11,099 nt of DNA from Halanaerobiales bacterium (GCA_021736965.1 JAIPEV010000045.1:1-11099), one strand, 5' to 3'. Shown: positions 1 to 7,983, counted from the first letter of the stretch. Notes: generated from the letters alone by a model not told the origin. Made by a program: numbers and translations.

Positions 1-49
1 ATAAGAACTTACATATTTCAATACTTCGTATAAATAAAAGGTGAGATAT

Positions 50-2392
50 ATGAAAAAATATATTACTTTCCTAATTTTTTGTCTACTTTTAATTACTACA
101 ATGGTTACCCAAATAAATGCCCAAGAACAAGATGTTTATAATGAAGTAAGAAACGTTTTTGATAACCATGGATCTATTATACTTTTTATTGATCAAGAAA
201 GTGGTGAAATACTTTATGCAAACAAAGCAGCCACCGAATTTTATGGTTATACTCAAGAAAAACTAACCTCAAAGAATATAAAAGATATCAATATGTTAAC
301 ACCCAAAGAAACCGCACAAGAAATGGAAAAGGCTAGTCGAGAAGAAAAAAATTATTTTTTATTTAAACATAAAATTGCAAATGGTGATATAAGGGATGTA
401 AAAGTATATAGTTATCCACAAACCTATCAAGGTAAAAAGATCCTGTTTTCTATTATTCATGATGTAACTCATGAACTAGCCCTTGAAGCTAGAAATCAAC
501 AGATGAGAAGATACTTGCTTTTCAGTTTATTATTAATCACCCTTATCTTATTAATTGCGGGAATCTTTTTCTATAAAAAAAATATCAAGATAAAAAAACA
601 TAAAGATAAGCTAGAAAACCTAAATAAGTTAAGGCAAACCTATATAGATGCCGATGATAGCATGATTTATCTAAAAGATCATGATTTGAAGTATATATTT
701 GTAAATAACTCAACTGCAAATTTTTATGGAATGAAAAAGGAAGAGTTTATAGGAAAAGATGACTATGATCTTTCAAATAGAGAATTCGCAAAACTTAAAG
801 AAAGTACTGATCAAAAAGTTTTAGAAAATATAGAACTTATTGAAGATGAGGTAAGATGGAAAAATAATATATATAAAACAACAAAATTCCCTGTTAAATT
901 ACCCGATGGTAACTATGGTGTAGGTGCCTATATTAAAAATATTACTGAAGATTACATGCTTAAAAGAAAACTTTCAATAGAAAAAAACAAGTACTTACAA
1001 ACCTTGATTTCAATTGGTGATGGAGTAATAGTTGTTGATTTAGATAAAAATATTGAAATGATAAATAAACAAGCTGAAGATCTTACTGGCTGGAGTTATG
1101 AAAAAGCCGTTGGTAAAAACTATAAAGAAGTACTAAAATTAAGGGATGAAAATGGGAAATCACTCGAAAATGATATTGTTGAGGAAGTTTTGCAAAATAA
1201 TGAAATATACAGCTTAAAAGAAAAAACATTGCTTACAAGTAAAGATGGAGTCAACTTTTATATAGATGACTCAGTTGCTCCAATTAAAGATAATGAAGGC
1301 CAGATTTTTGGAGCCGTAATAGTTTTTAGGGATGACACCTTAAATCAAAACCAAAAAGAAAAGATTAAATATATAAGTTATCACGATCATCTTACAGGAC
1401 TTTATAATAGAAGATTTTTTGAAGAAGAATTAAACAGACTTAATACAATCCGACAAGTACCAATCAGTATTATTATGGCAGATGTTAATGGATTAAAATT
1501 TATCAATGATACATATGGACACCAAAGAGGTGATCAAATATTAAAAAGGGCAGCTAACCTTATGAGTTCGGTCCTTAGAGATGAAGATATTATTGCACGT
1601 TTTGGAGGAGACGAATTTTCAATTATTCTACCCCAGAATAGTTCAAATCAAGCTAAAAAAGTAGTAGGTAGAATAAGAGAAGCTACTAAAGAATATAAAG
1701 ATGATCAAATACCAATTTCTTTAGGTATAGGTTATGCCACAAAAACCTCTGATGAACAAGACATAGAAAAAACCTTTAGTAAAGCTGATGATAAAATGTA
1801 TAAGGATAAACTAACAAAAATTAAAAGTGCTACAAATAAACTAGTTAAAAACCTCTTAACTACATTGAGTACAAAAAGTAATGAAAGTAAAAATCACGCA
1901 GTTCGGATGACCAAACTTGCAGCAAAACTTGGTGAAAAAATGAGCCTAAATGAAGAAATGTTAAACAACCTATCATTATTGGCAACTTTACATGATATTG
2001 GTAAGGTGAACATCTTAGAGAATATACTTAAAAAACCAGGTAAACTAACTAAAAAAGAGTGGAATCTAATAAAAGAGCACCCTGAAAAAGGCTTTATTAT
2101 AGCAAACTCTACTGATGAGTTTGCACCGATAGCTAAATATATCTTATACCACCATGAAAGATGGAATGGAAAAGGCTATCCAGAAGGAATAAAAGGAAAA
2201 GAAATACCCCTTCTTTCTCGTATAATATCAATTGTTGATGCTTATGATGTAATGACACATAATAGACCTTATAGTAAAGTTATTAGCAAAGAAAAGGCCC
2301 TAAAAGAGATTAAAGAACATGCTGGTTCTCAATTTGACCCAGAAATTTCAGAAATATTTATTGAACTAATCAAAGAAGAAAATAATCTATGA
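50..2392 (+). CDS. Membrane-bound PAS-GGDEF-HD-GYP c-di-GMP signalling protein
   Basis: Predicted sensor enzyme of 780 aa that could synthesise c-di-GMP (GGDEF) and hydrolyse it (HD-GYP). Residues 1-24 form a signal peptide or first membrane segment. A PAS-like region at about 28-150 contains GYTQEKL and should lie outside the cytoplasmic membrane. A second membrane helix follows at about 154-175, then two cytoplasmic PAS domains at about 197-303 and 314-433. The GGDEF domain spans about 440-590, with an intact GGDEF at 519-523 and an RxxD (RDED) inhibitory site five residues before it. The HD-GYP domain covers about 597-780, with HDIGK at 648-652 and HHERWNGKGYP ending at P711. ATG at 50 is preferred because AGGTGAG at 39-45 precedes it; an in-frame GTG at 41 has no ribosome binding site of its own. 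All key motifs are present, so both activities are possible; which dominates is unknown. It is the only signalling gene here and a plausible local source of the ligand for the riboswitches in this window. Confidence 0.93.
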   Translation: MKKYITFLIFCLLLITTMVTQINAQEQDVYNEVRNVFDNHGSIILFIDQESGEILYANKAATEFYGYTQEKLTSKNIKDINMLTPKETAQEMEKASREEKNYFLFKHKIANGDIRDVKVYSYPQTYQGKKILFSIIHDVTHELALEARNQQMRRYLLFSLLLITLILLIAGIFFYKKNIKIKKHKDKLENLNKLRQTYIDADDSMIYLKDHDLKYIFVNNSTANFYGMKKEEFIGKDDYDLSNREFAKLKESTDQKVLENIELIEDEVRWKNNIYKTTKFPVKLPDGNYGVGAYIKNITEDYMLKRKLSIEKNKYLQTLISIGDGVIVVDLDKNIEMINKQAEDLTGWSYEKAVGKNYKEVLKLRDENGKSLENDIVEEVLQNNEIYSLKEKTLLTSKDGVNFYIDDSVAPIKDNEGQIFGAVIVFRDDTLNQNQKEKIKYISYHDHLTGLYNRRFFEEELNRLNTIRQVPISIIMADVNGLKFINDTYGHQRGDQILKRAANLMSSVLRDEDIIARFGGDEFSIILPQNSSNQAKKVVGRIREATKEYKDDQIPISLGIGYATKTSDEQDIEKTFSKADDKMYKDKLTKIKSATNKLVKNLLTTLSTKSNESKNHAVRMTKLAAKLGEKMSLNEEMLNNLSLLATLHDIGKVNILENILKKPGKLTKKEWNLIKEHPEKGFIIANSTDEFAPIAKYILYHHERWNGKGYPEGIKGKEIPLLSRIISIVDAYDVMTHNRPYSKVISKEKALKEIKEHAGSQFDPEISEIFIELIKEENNL

Positions 2393-2424
2393 TAACTATT
2401 TTTTACTTTTCTTTTTATAATATA

Positions 2425-2475
2425 CAAAAGCATTCTTAATCCGATAAGGAATTGAGAATGCTCTTTATAATTTAT
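2425..2475 (+). terminator. Hairpin terminator after the GGDEF/HD-GYP gene
   Basis: A 12-bp stem (2429-2440 with 2451-2462, one G-U pair) encloses a 10-nt loop and is followed by a moderately T-rich tail. It starts about 35 nt after the stop codon of the signalling gene. Confidence 0.75.
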
Positions 2476-2579
2476 ATAATAATCTAAAGAGTTATTTGGT
2501 CAATATTTATGTTAGTTTATTGATTAAAAGTTATCCTTACTAAATATGAAATGTAACTTTTTTTAATAATCTGAGATAA

Positions 2580-2632
2580 CAAAAAAAGACCTTAATGATT
2601 ATTAAAATCAATAAGGTCAGTACTTTTTTTTA
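2580..2632. terminator. Bidirectional intrinsic terminator between convergent genes
   Basis: A 13-bp stem with one mismatch (2588-2600 with 2606-2618) and a 5-nt loop. A run of seven A lies on its left and a run of eight T just to its right, so it has a U-tract whichever strand is transcribed. It sits between the plus-strand signalling gene and the minus-strand small secreted protein and probably ends both. Confidence 0.85.
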
Positions 2633-2670
2633 CTTAATATTTATATAATCTATTTGTTAAAATTATGTTT

Positions 2671-3138
2671 TTAATAACCCTTTAACTCAAAGTCAACTGT
2701 AAAACTTTCTACCTGTGAGAGATTATCTCCAACAACCATTACATCCCAAACAAAGTTAAATTCTCCAGGTGCCCTACTTGCTAAAACTGGTTGATCACTA
2801 AGTGATGTCCATTCTCTTGTACCATCATTAGCAACTCTTAGAAATACTTCAAGATCACTGTCAACCGGTGCACTAGCGAATAATTTCCAAGGAGTACTTG
2901 ATTTAATTACCGTACTACCAGCCTCTTTAACAAACATTTCAGAATCTTCATTAACTACTACAGCACTATCAACATCAAAAACTACAGGTGATTGAAAACC
3001 TATATCTTGAGAAAGCTCAATAATTGTTACAGACATCTTTGCTTTTGCAGAATCACCACTACTTGCTATTACAAACTGTCCTCCCAGACTAAGTATCAAC
3101 AGAGCAACAATAACAAAAACACTAATTTTCAATTTCAT
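2671..3138 (-). CDS. Small secreted beta-rich protein, unknown family
   Basis: A 155-aa protein that I do not recognise as a named family. Residues 1-25 are a clear signal peptide (MKLK, a hydrophobic core, then FVIA before SSGDS), leaving about 130 residues without cysteine. The mature part alternates polar and hydrophobic residues as in a beta-sandwich, has a STPWKLFASA segment at 81-90, and ends in an amphipathic strand finishing ELKGY. The shape is compatible with a pilin-like or other surface subunit, but it lacks the DUF4402-like signature of the pilin and adhesin in this window. ATG at 3138 is supported by GAGGAGGT at 3146-3153. It lies downstream of the pilus operon in the same direction but has its own promoter, a leader of about 270 nt with two class-I c-di-GMP aptamers, and a strong terminator behind it. 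A cell-surface or extracellular role linked to the motile/sessile switch is inferred from this regulation only. Confidence 0.85.
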   Translation of the reverse strand: MKLKISVFVIVALLILSLGGQFVIASSGDSAKAKMSVTIIELSQDIGFQSPVVFDVDSAVVVNEDSEMFVKEAGSTVIKSSTPWKLFASAPVDSDLEVFLRVANDGTREWTSLSDQPVLASRAPGEFNFVWDVMVVGDNLSQVESFTVDFELKGY

Positions 3139-3155
3139 TAATATTACCTCCTCTT

Positions 3156-3222
3156 GCAGTTAGGCTATCTATGTTAGACCCTTAACTTTGTGTCCTCACC
3201 TCGCGATGAGTTTACCCCTTAA
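3156..3222 (-). promoter_or_regulatory. Second class-I c-di-GMP (GEMM) aptamer, next to the ribosome binding site
   Basis: In RNA sense it reads GGGGTAAAC, then a 6-bp stem (CTCATC with GGTGAG, one G-U) closed by a GCGA tetraloop. Then come GGACACAAAG, TTAAGGGTCTAA and finally TAGCCTAACTGC. This follows the GEMM order (GGGCAAAC, GNRA-capped hairpin, GACGCAAAG, GGxCTAA, AGCC...TTGCC), but the third stem is unusually short and GACGCAAAG reads GACACAAAG. Flanking arms TTCTTCTT (3222-3229) and AAGAGGAG (3148-3155) can form 8 pairs, two of them G-U. The 3' arm lies within the Shine-Dalgarno sequence, so a closed aptamer would hide the ribosome binding site. Class assignment is fairly firm; ligand binding by this divergent copy is less certain. 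Confidence 0.65.
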
Positions 3223-3233
3223 AGAAGAACTAT

Positions 3234-3273
3234 TAAAAATAAAAAAACCTATTGTCTAAAAAGACGACAGGTT
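3234..3273 (-). terminator. Riboswitch-associated intrinsic terminator
   Basis: In minus-strand sense the stem AACCTGTCGTCT (3273-3262) pairs with AGACAATAGGTT (3257-3246), giving 12 positions with one G-U and one mismatch, a 4-nt loop, then seven U and further U-rich sequence. It lies between the two class-I aptamers, where a transcriptional expression platform would be. It would also stop readthrough from the pilus operon upstream, after which I see no strong terminator of its own. Confidence 0.8.
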
Positions 3274-3293
3274 AGGATTATTTACCCTACTTA

Positions 3294-3372
3294 GGTAGTC
3301 AAGCAACCATAGTTTTGAACTTTAGGTTCCAGACTTTGCGTCTTCTTTTTTTCAAAAGAAGTAGCCCTTCTC
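3294..3372 (-). promoter_or_regulatory. First class-I c-di-GMP (GEMM) riboswitch aptamer
   Basis: The RNA shows the hallmarks of class-I c-di-GMP riboswitches. A GGG-containing 5' element is followed by an 8-bp stem CTTCTTTT/AAAAGAAG capped by a GAAA tetraloop (3361-3342). Then comes the near-invariant GACGCAAAG. The last stem carries CCTAAAG and CTATGG, the classic 11-nt tetraloop receptor for GAAA, and the element ends in GACTACC. The aptamer begins about 35 nt after the predicted transcription start and is followed 20 nt later by an intrinsic terminator. I could not resolve its outermost P1 pairing with confidence. Confidence 0.9.
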
Positions 3373-3413
3373 TGTCAGAGTAATATTTTCTTATTTACTT
3401 TATTAGTTATTTC

Positions 3414-3443
3414 AGTATATCATAATTTGATATTATTTGTCAA
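3414..3443 (-). promoter_or_regulatory. Sigma-A-type promoter for the class-I riboswitch leader
   Basis: On the minus strand TTGACA (3438-3443) is separated by 18 nt from TATACT (3414-3419), which is preceded by TGA to give an extended -10. Transcription would start near 3407, just before the first GEMM aptamer. This is the best promoter in the window and shows that the small secreted gene is a separate unit from the pilus operon. Confidence 0.8.
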
Positions 3444-3531
3444 ATTTTTTACCACACAATGCTATGAAGTATAATCTAAACTCTAATAAAGATACTATAG
3501 TATTTTTATTCTTTATAGTATTATTATTATA

Positions 3532-4365
3532 TTAATTGTAGTAGATAATAACTTCGAAATTCCCCATATAAGTACCTGGGGGTTGATTTATACCGACTGA
3601 AAGCTCGGCCCCAACCTCAAAGCTTGTTGTATAATCATTTTCTATATATCCACTATCATTTACTAAACTTGTTTCAAAATTACTAACCGTCATTGAGTTA
3701 GAGCCTACAACACCATCTTTATATATTTCAACAGGTGTAACAGTAAAGTCAACATTAAATGGGCTATTTTGAGATCCACTAACTATAAACTGTGCAACTT
3801 GATGATTTCTTAAATGCAAAGTAGGACTACTTATATTGCCATCATAACTTAATGTTATATTAATTGGTTGATCATAATCAGGTGCAAAGGTTCCAAATCT
3901 AAGATTTTGTACCATCTTAACAGAGTTGTATTGTGAAATATCTATCGCAAAAGTTTTTTCTCTAACTGAGTTTGCATCTGTTTGAGTAATATTAACTGTA
4001 ACTTCTGTACAGGTGGAATGAATTATCCAAGTCTCATTTAATGGTACTGGTACTGAAACCCTCCCCTGGGATGGAATCTTCGGATCTAAAATGTAATTGG
4101 GTGTAAATAAATAATATTCTCCACTATCACATGTTAGTTTGATTTCAGTAATACTACGATAATCCTGGGTATTATTAGAAACCCAAACAACTATATCATA
4201 TAATTCAAATCCATTATTAGCAGGTTCTATTTTAGCTTCAAAGTCTTCAATATAAATATCATCAGCAACTACATCTTCTGAAAAATAAATCGTCGTAAAT
4301 AAAAAGACTAATAATAATATTAACGATACTTTCATTGTTGATAAAAAAATCCTTTTATAATCCAT
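3532..4365 (-). CDS. Two-domain pilus tip adhesin candidate (DUF4402-like C-terminal domain)
   Basis: Last gene of the pilus operon, 277 aa. A signal peptide covers about 1-34 (VVA before DDIY). An N-terminal beta-rich domain of unknown family (about 35-150) has two cysteines, C79 and C119, which could form a disulfide. The C-terminal domain (about 151-277) clearly resembles the 168-aa pilin at 8035-8541. Shared blocks are the F-G-APxx motif, FIVSG, M(T/N)VSNF, VGAxLxVGxNQ and GxYxGxFxVI at the C-terminus. A unique N-terminal domain fused to a pilin domain is the layout of classical chaperone-usher tip adhesins such as FimH, so it probably caps the fibre and binds a surface or ligand. The ATG at 4365 has a good AAGGAGG at the right distance; the gap from the usher gene is 49 nt. 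The binding target is unknown. A minor structural or initiator subunit is the main alternative. Confidence 0.82.
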   Translation of the reverse strand: MDYKRIFLSTMKVSLILLLVFLFTTIYFSEDVVADDIYIEDFEAKIEPANNGFELYDIVVWVSNNTQDYRSITEIKLTCDSGEYYLFTPNYILDPKIPSQGRVSVPVPLNETWIIHSTCTEVTVNITQTDANSVREKTFAIDISQYNSVKMVQNLRFGTFAPDYDQPINITLSYDGNISSPTLHLRNHQVAQFIVSGSQNSPFNVDFTVTPVEIYKDGVVGSNSMTVSNFETSLVNDSGYIENDYTTSFEVGAELSVGINQPPGTYMGNFEVIIYYN

Positions 4366-4414
4366 ATTATACTCCCTCCTTAAAACTCTTGACTACTCAA
4401 ATTTATCATTTACA

Positions 4415-6991
4415 TTATCTATTGAGTTCAAAATCAAATCCTTCAAAGTATCCACCTTTAGGTGGTAAATTTATATTTATTACTGCAGGATTTTTAACTG
4501 ATAGTTTATTAGCAAATTCTTTAGATATTTTTAGTTGATAATCACCAGGTATCACTTCACTAAAGTAATAGTAACCATCAAATGCTGTGAAAGTTTTCTT
4601 GATAAGATTATTTTCTTGATCAACTAACTGTATTTCAACACCTTTTAATGCTCTTATACCTTGATCACTTTGTAAATATACATGACCACCAATTTCACTG
4701 GTTAATACAACAGGTAGACTAACCTCAAAAGTTTGTCCAGCTCGTGGGATAAAGCTTACACCTTCAGGTTTTACCACCATAAATGGATCAGGTAATGTCT
4801 CTTGATTTATAGTAATATCAGTTCTTCTATCTGTTAAAAGATTTGGAATAAATGCAACACCATTTTGATTAGTTCTCTTTGAAATTGTTTTTCCATTAAT
4901 CAAATATCCAATACCTTCTAATGGTTTTATTCTATCTCCTAAATCTAAATAGGTCTTAACAGAAACAGCTCCATATCTAGATTCAGTACCTGCTTCAAAT
5001 TGATTAGTCCTATCAGATCTTCCATAATTTGTTGAAATACCTAAACTAATCTGCCAATCTTGTTGCTCAGCATAACTGCCATTTAAGTCTAATTGATAGT
5101 TATCAACATTTCTACTAATACCTGCTAGATAGGAAGTCTCTCCATCAACAAGATCTCTATTTATCCTAAAATTATATCCATGGATATCATCGATTTGGCC
5201 ACTTATTTCTGCAGCTAAATATTCTGTTTTTAAAGGAAAAAGCTGATAACCAAATTCTCCTCTAATCCATATTTTGTTAAGGTTTTTATATATCCAAAGA
5301 TTTCCGCTTCCATTTTTATTCTCGTTATCAAAATTCATATTAATCGTGTTTCTAAATGAATAACCTTTATAATAGGTAGAAAGATAATTATTGATATCTG
5401 TAGTTATATCATTGTTGTCATATGCTTTTTGAATTAGTTCTAGTCTTGTTCCAAGACTTGAAACTACAGGTATATCAAAACTATGCCAGAGATTAATATT
5501 TGTTCTTCTTATTAAATCAGCTGGTATTATCTCACTGCTGTAATCAGAAAAGAACGCATTTTTAAAAGATAGATGTGTCTTTTTTAATTCAGTATAAAAT
5601 CCTATTTCTCCTCCCCTACCTCCATTTATCTCTTGGAAGTAAGTTCCTTCTAAAAAGTAACCATCTAAAGCACCTCTAAGTCCAATTTTAGCATAATTAT
5701 CAACCTCATCTTGATCAGCTAAACTTACTAAGTTAGTAACAAAGGTCAAATTTTCATTTAATCCCCTACTATAATTAAAGATCCCTCTTAAATCTCCTTG
5801 ATCTGTCTGACCGAGATCAACTCTATACCGATTTTGACCAGGAGGAACTAATGATGAATCTATTCTAAATACCTGAGATTCTTCATATCTCTGACCATAT
5901 TGATCATATAATACTAATGTAAATTCATTAAATCCATAGTTTAAAGGAATATTTTCAAAAAGATATTTACCTTCTTGATTAGACCTTTGAAAATCAACTA
6001 AAATTCCATTATCATACAACTCTACTTCCCAGTTTTCAGGTAATTCTCCCTCAAAAGTATGAGTATAAAATCTATTCGGGCTTAAATATGGATAACTACT
6101 AATAAAAAAACCTTTAACTGATTCTCTTACAGTAATATCTGATATATTTGGTTGACTTATATCTCCTAACCATACTTCATGAGCTTTTAATGGTCCCAAC
6201 AGGTTTGGTTCTGGTGACCTTCTTCCTAATTGAGCATTTATCTCTGAAATAGGATCATCAACCGTTCCTGAAATAAATAATCTACCAGACATATAGAGAA
6301 GATCGCCTGTTATTTTGGTGCTTTGATTACCACTAATTTCAGAATTATCATCATAAGAAAAAGTTATTCTATGATCAACAAACGGACCACTTATAAAAGT
6401 ATATGGGTTTTCTTTTAAATCATATTCGGGTTTTTCTTTGCTTTCTAGATCTCTTAACCTTTCCCACCTATTCTCTCTTTCTAATTTAGCTTTTAATGGT
6501 AAAGGTTTTTCAGAAGTCACATTTAAAGTTGCAGTATAAGGATTAACACTAATATTTATTGGTAACCAATCAGAGATAAACTGTATATTAAGATAAATGT
6601 CATTTTGATAAACAACAACATTTTCTCTTATAAAAGGAACTTCAACCTCGTTGGCTATAGCAATCTCACGATTTAAGTCTAATAAATAATTTTCATTTCG
6701 ACTCCAGATAAAACCTTCTATTGTTAAGTTATCTAAATCTACATTGAAAGAAAGTTGTAGATAGTTCATCAACTGTCCAAAAGGCACAAATGTAAGATTT
6801 TCAGTTAAATAAGAAGATATAAACTCTTCTGTTAACTTCATTCCAGACAGACTCACTTCTAAAAAAAGTAAGTTTTCTGCTCTAAAAACTTGTTCATTAA
6901 ATGAAAAGTCATCTTGTGCTCTACTACTTCCTAAATATGTGAATAAAAATATTAAGATTAAAAACATAGCTAAACTTTTATTAATTTTCAT
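4415..6991 (-). CDS. Outer-membrane usher of a chaperone-usher pilus
   Basis: An 858-aa protein, the usual size of FimD-type ushers, predicted to be the outer-membrane pore that receives chaperone-subunit complexes and polymerises the fibre. Residues 1-25 are a signal peptide (SSRA before QDDF). About 26-170 form a periplasmic N-terminal region with DIYLNIQFISDWLP and a following SEKPLPLKAKLERE segment, as in usher N-domains. About 300-380 (ELYDNGILVDFQ, then GFNEFTLVLYDQYGQ) match the plug or middle region of this usher type. About 390-710 have the alternating aromatic and polar strands of a beta-barrel. About 764-816 form a carboxypeptidase-regulatory-like beta-sandwich (KGVEIQLVD...DGYYYFSEVIPGDYQLKI). 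It starts 37 nt after the chaperone gene, with GGGAGGTG 10 nt before ATG 6991. The assignment rests on domain layout plus the neighbouring chaperone and pilins. It implies an outer membrane. Confidence 0.85.
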   Translation of the reverse strand: MKINKSLAMFLILIFLFTYLGSSRAQDDFSFNEQVFRAENLLFLEVSLSGMKLTEEFISSYLTENLTFVPFGQLMNYLQLSFNVDLDNLTIEGFIWSRNENYLLDLNREIAIANEVEVPFIRENVVVYQNDIYLNIQFISDWLPINISVNPYTATLNVTSEKPLPLKAKLERENRWERLRDLESKEKPEYDLKENPYTFISGPFVDHRITFSYDDNSEISGNQSTKITGDLLYMSGRLFISGTVDDPISEINAQLGRRSPEPNLLGPLKAHEVWLGDISQPNISDITVRESVKGFFISSYPYLSPNRFYTHTFEGELPENWEVELYDNGILVDFQRSNQEGKYLFENIPLNYGFNEFTLVLYDQYGQRYEESQVFRIDSSLVPPGQNRYRVDLGQTDQGDLRGIFNYSRGLNENLTFVTNLVSLADQDEVDNYAKIGLRGALDGYFLEGTYFQEINGGRGGEIGFYTELKKTHLSFKNAFFSDYSSEIIPADLIRRTNINLWHSFDIPVVSSLGTRLELIQKAYDNNDITTDINNYLSTYYKGYSFRNTINMNFDNENKNGSGNLWIYKNLNKIWIRGEFGYQLFPLKTEYLAAEISGQIDDIHGYNFRINRDLVDGETSYLAGISRNVDNYQLDLNGSYAEQQDWQISLGISTNYGRSDRTNQFEAGTESRYGAVSVKTYLDLGDRIKPLEGIGYLINGKTISKRTNQNGVAFIPNLLTDRRTDITINQETLPDPFMVVKPEGVSFIPRAGQTFEVSLPVVLTSEIGGHVYLQSDQGIRALKGVEIQLVDQENNLIKKTFTAFDGYYYFSEVIPGDYQLKISKEFANKLSVKNPAVININLPPKGGYFEGFDFELNR

Positions 6992-7028
6992 CTATTATAA
7001 ACACCTCCCAAAACATTATATTCAGTTC

Positions 7029-7901
7029 TTATAGCATTTTTCTAGCTAATACTTCATTACCTTCTTCGGGTGGTTTTCTGTATATAACTTCAATTTTTCC
7101 ATTTTTAAAATCTATTTTATCAGTATCATCTAGTCTTACTTTAAATAATCGAGAATTAATCTCAGTATAAACTCCAACTTTACTTAATCTACCAATTACT
7201 TTTTCTACTCCTTTTTCATTAATATAATTGATCTCAATATCTCCGAATACGGATTGATTGCCAGTTCTATTTATGATAAATGACATTTCATGGATTAAGT
7301 CTTGTTCTTCACTTTTTTCAGTTGTTATTAGTTTAAGATCAGATAACTTAACCTCTGCACTTGTTGAACCATGCCGTACTATTATCGGAATTGATACCCC
7401 ATATACAACTTGAAGTTGTATAGAAAATCCTTCAGGCTCTTCGGATTCAATACTTTTTGTCTCTGTAACTTTAGGAACTTTTTGAAAAAGTAATCTTGTT
7501 CTATACTCCCCTTCTTTTAAATCAACAGGTATATTTAACTGGATACGAACTAACTGTGCAACATCCGGTGGAAGCGTTACCTGCCTGGGAGAATAACGAA
7601 TTAGATCTTGGGCCATCATAGCCTCTAATCTATCATTTTTATCATTTGGTACTTCAATTTGTTCTATTTTCCCTTTTTTATTCATTTTACTCTGTATAAA
7701 AACAACTCTATAAGTTACTGTTTCATCTGTAGTATTAATCAAACGTAGATTAGCAGATTGCCTACCATCTTCAAAAGTAATTCTTGTAGGAAAAACCATT
7801 ACATTAGCTTCCGTCTTATAGAAAGGTATAATCAAATATATTATTAAAAAAAGAGAAGTTACTACGGCTAATACTTTTAATTTTCTTTTATTTGTTTTCA
7901 A
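7029..7901 (-). CDS. Periplasmic pilus chaperone (PapD-like)
   Basis: A 290-aa secreted chaperone that should hold pilin subunits in the periplasm by donor-strand complementation and deliver them to the usher. A signal peptide covers 1-32 (TEA before NVMV). Immunoglobulin-like domain 1 spans about 33-177, with PTRITFEDGRQSANLRLIN (R40 is a candidate for the conserved PapD Arg8), RYSPRQVTLPPDVAQLVRI and GEYRTRLLF. These are typical of fimbrial chaperones. YGVSIPIIVR at its end resembles the G1 strand that carries the second basic anchor residue. Domain 2 spans about 178-290. I start it at TTG 7901 because GGAGGAGG (7910-7917) lies 8 nt upstream; an in-frame TTG at 7931 would place that site inside the gene and add charged residues before the signal peptide. 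It lies between the pilin (133-nt gap with a strong hairpin) and the usher (37 nt). Confidence 0.88.
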   Translation of the reverse strand: MKTNKRKLKVLAVVTSLFLIIYLIIPFYKTEANVMVFPTRITFEDGRQSANLRLINTTDETVTYRVVFIQSKMNKKGKIEQIEVPNDKNDRLEAMMAQDLIRYSPRQVTLPPDVAQLVRIQLNIPVDLKEGEYRTRLLFQKVPKVTETKSIESEEPEGFSIQLQVVYGVSIPIIVRHGSTSAEVKLSDLKLITTEKSEEQDLIHEMSFIINRTGNQSVFGDIEINYINEKGVEKVIGRLSKVGVYTEINSRLFKVRLDDTDKIDFKNGKIEVIYRKPPEEGNEVLARKML

Positions 7902-7917
7902 AACTTTTTCCTCCTCC
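7899..7917 (-). promoter_or_regulatory. Ribosome binding site fixing a TTG start for the chaperone
   Basis: GGAGGAGG at 7910-7917 in minus-strand sense is followed after 8 nt by TTG (7901-7899). No ATG or GTG is as well placed, so the chaperone probably uses a weak TTG codon behind a very strong Shine-Dalgarno sequence. Confidence 0.75.
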
Positions 7918-7983
7918 TTTTTAAAAATCAATATAAACTTAAATTTATAATTTTTTATTAATTAATATATAAAATAAATCAGT

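Noticed and set aside
3480..3531. Possible terminator just after the adhesin gene
   Set aside because: There is a short palindrome (ATACTATAGTAT) and a 7-bp AT-only stem, but no stable GC stem or U-tract; too weak to call.
4335..4538. 67-codon open frame on the plus strand
   Set aside because: It lies over the start of the adhesin and end of the usher genes on the other strand, has no ribosome binding site or recognisable product, and is a shadow.
7902..7931. Upstream TTG start for the chaperone
   Set aside because: The strong GGAGGAGG would then be coding and nothing precedes TTG 7931 as a ribosome binding site; TTG 7901 gives a normal signal peptide.
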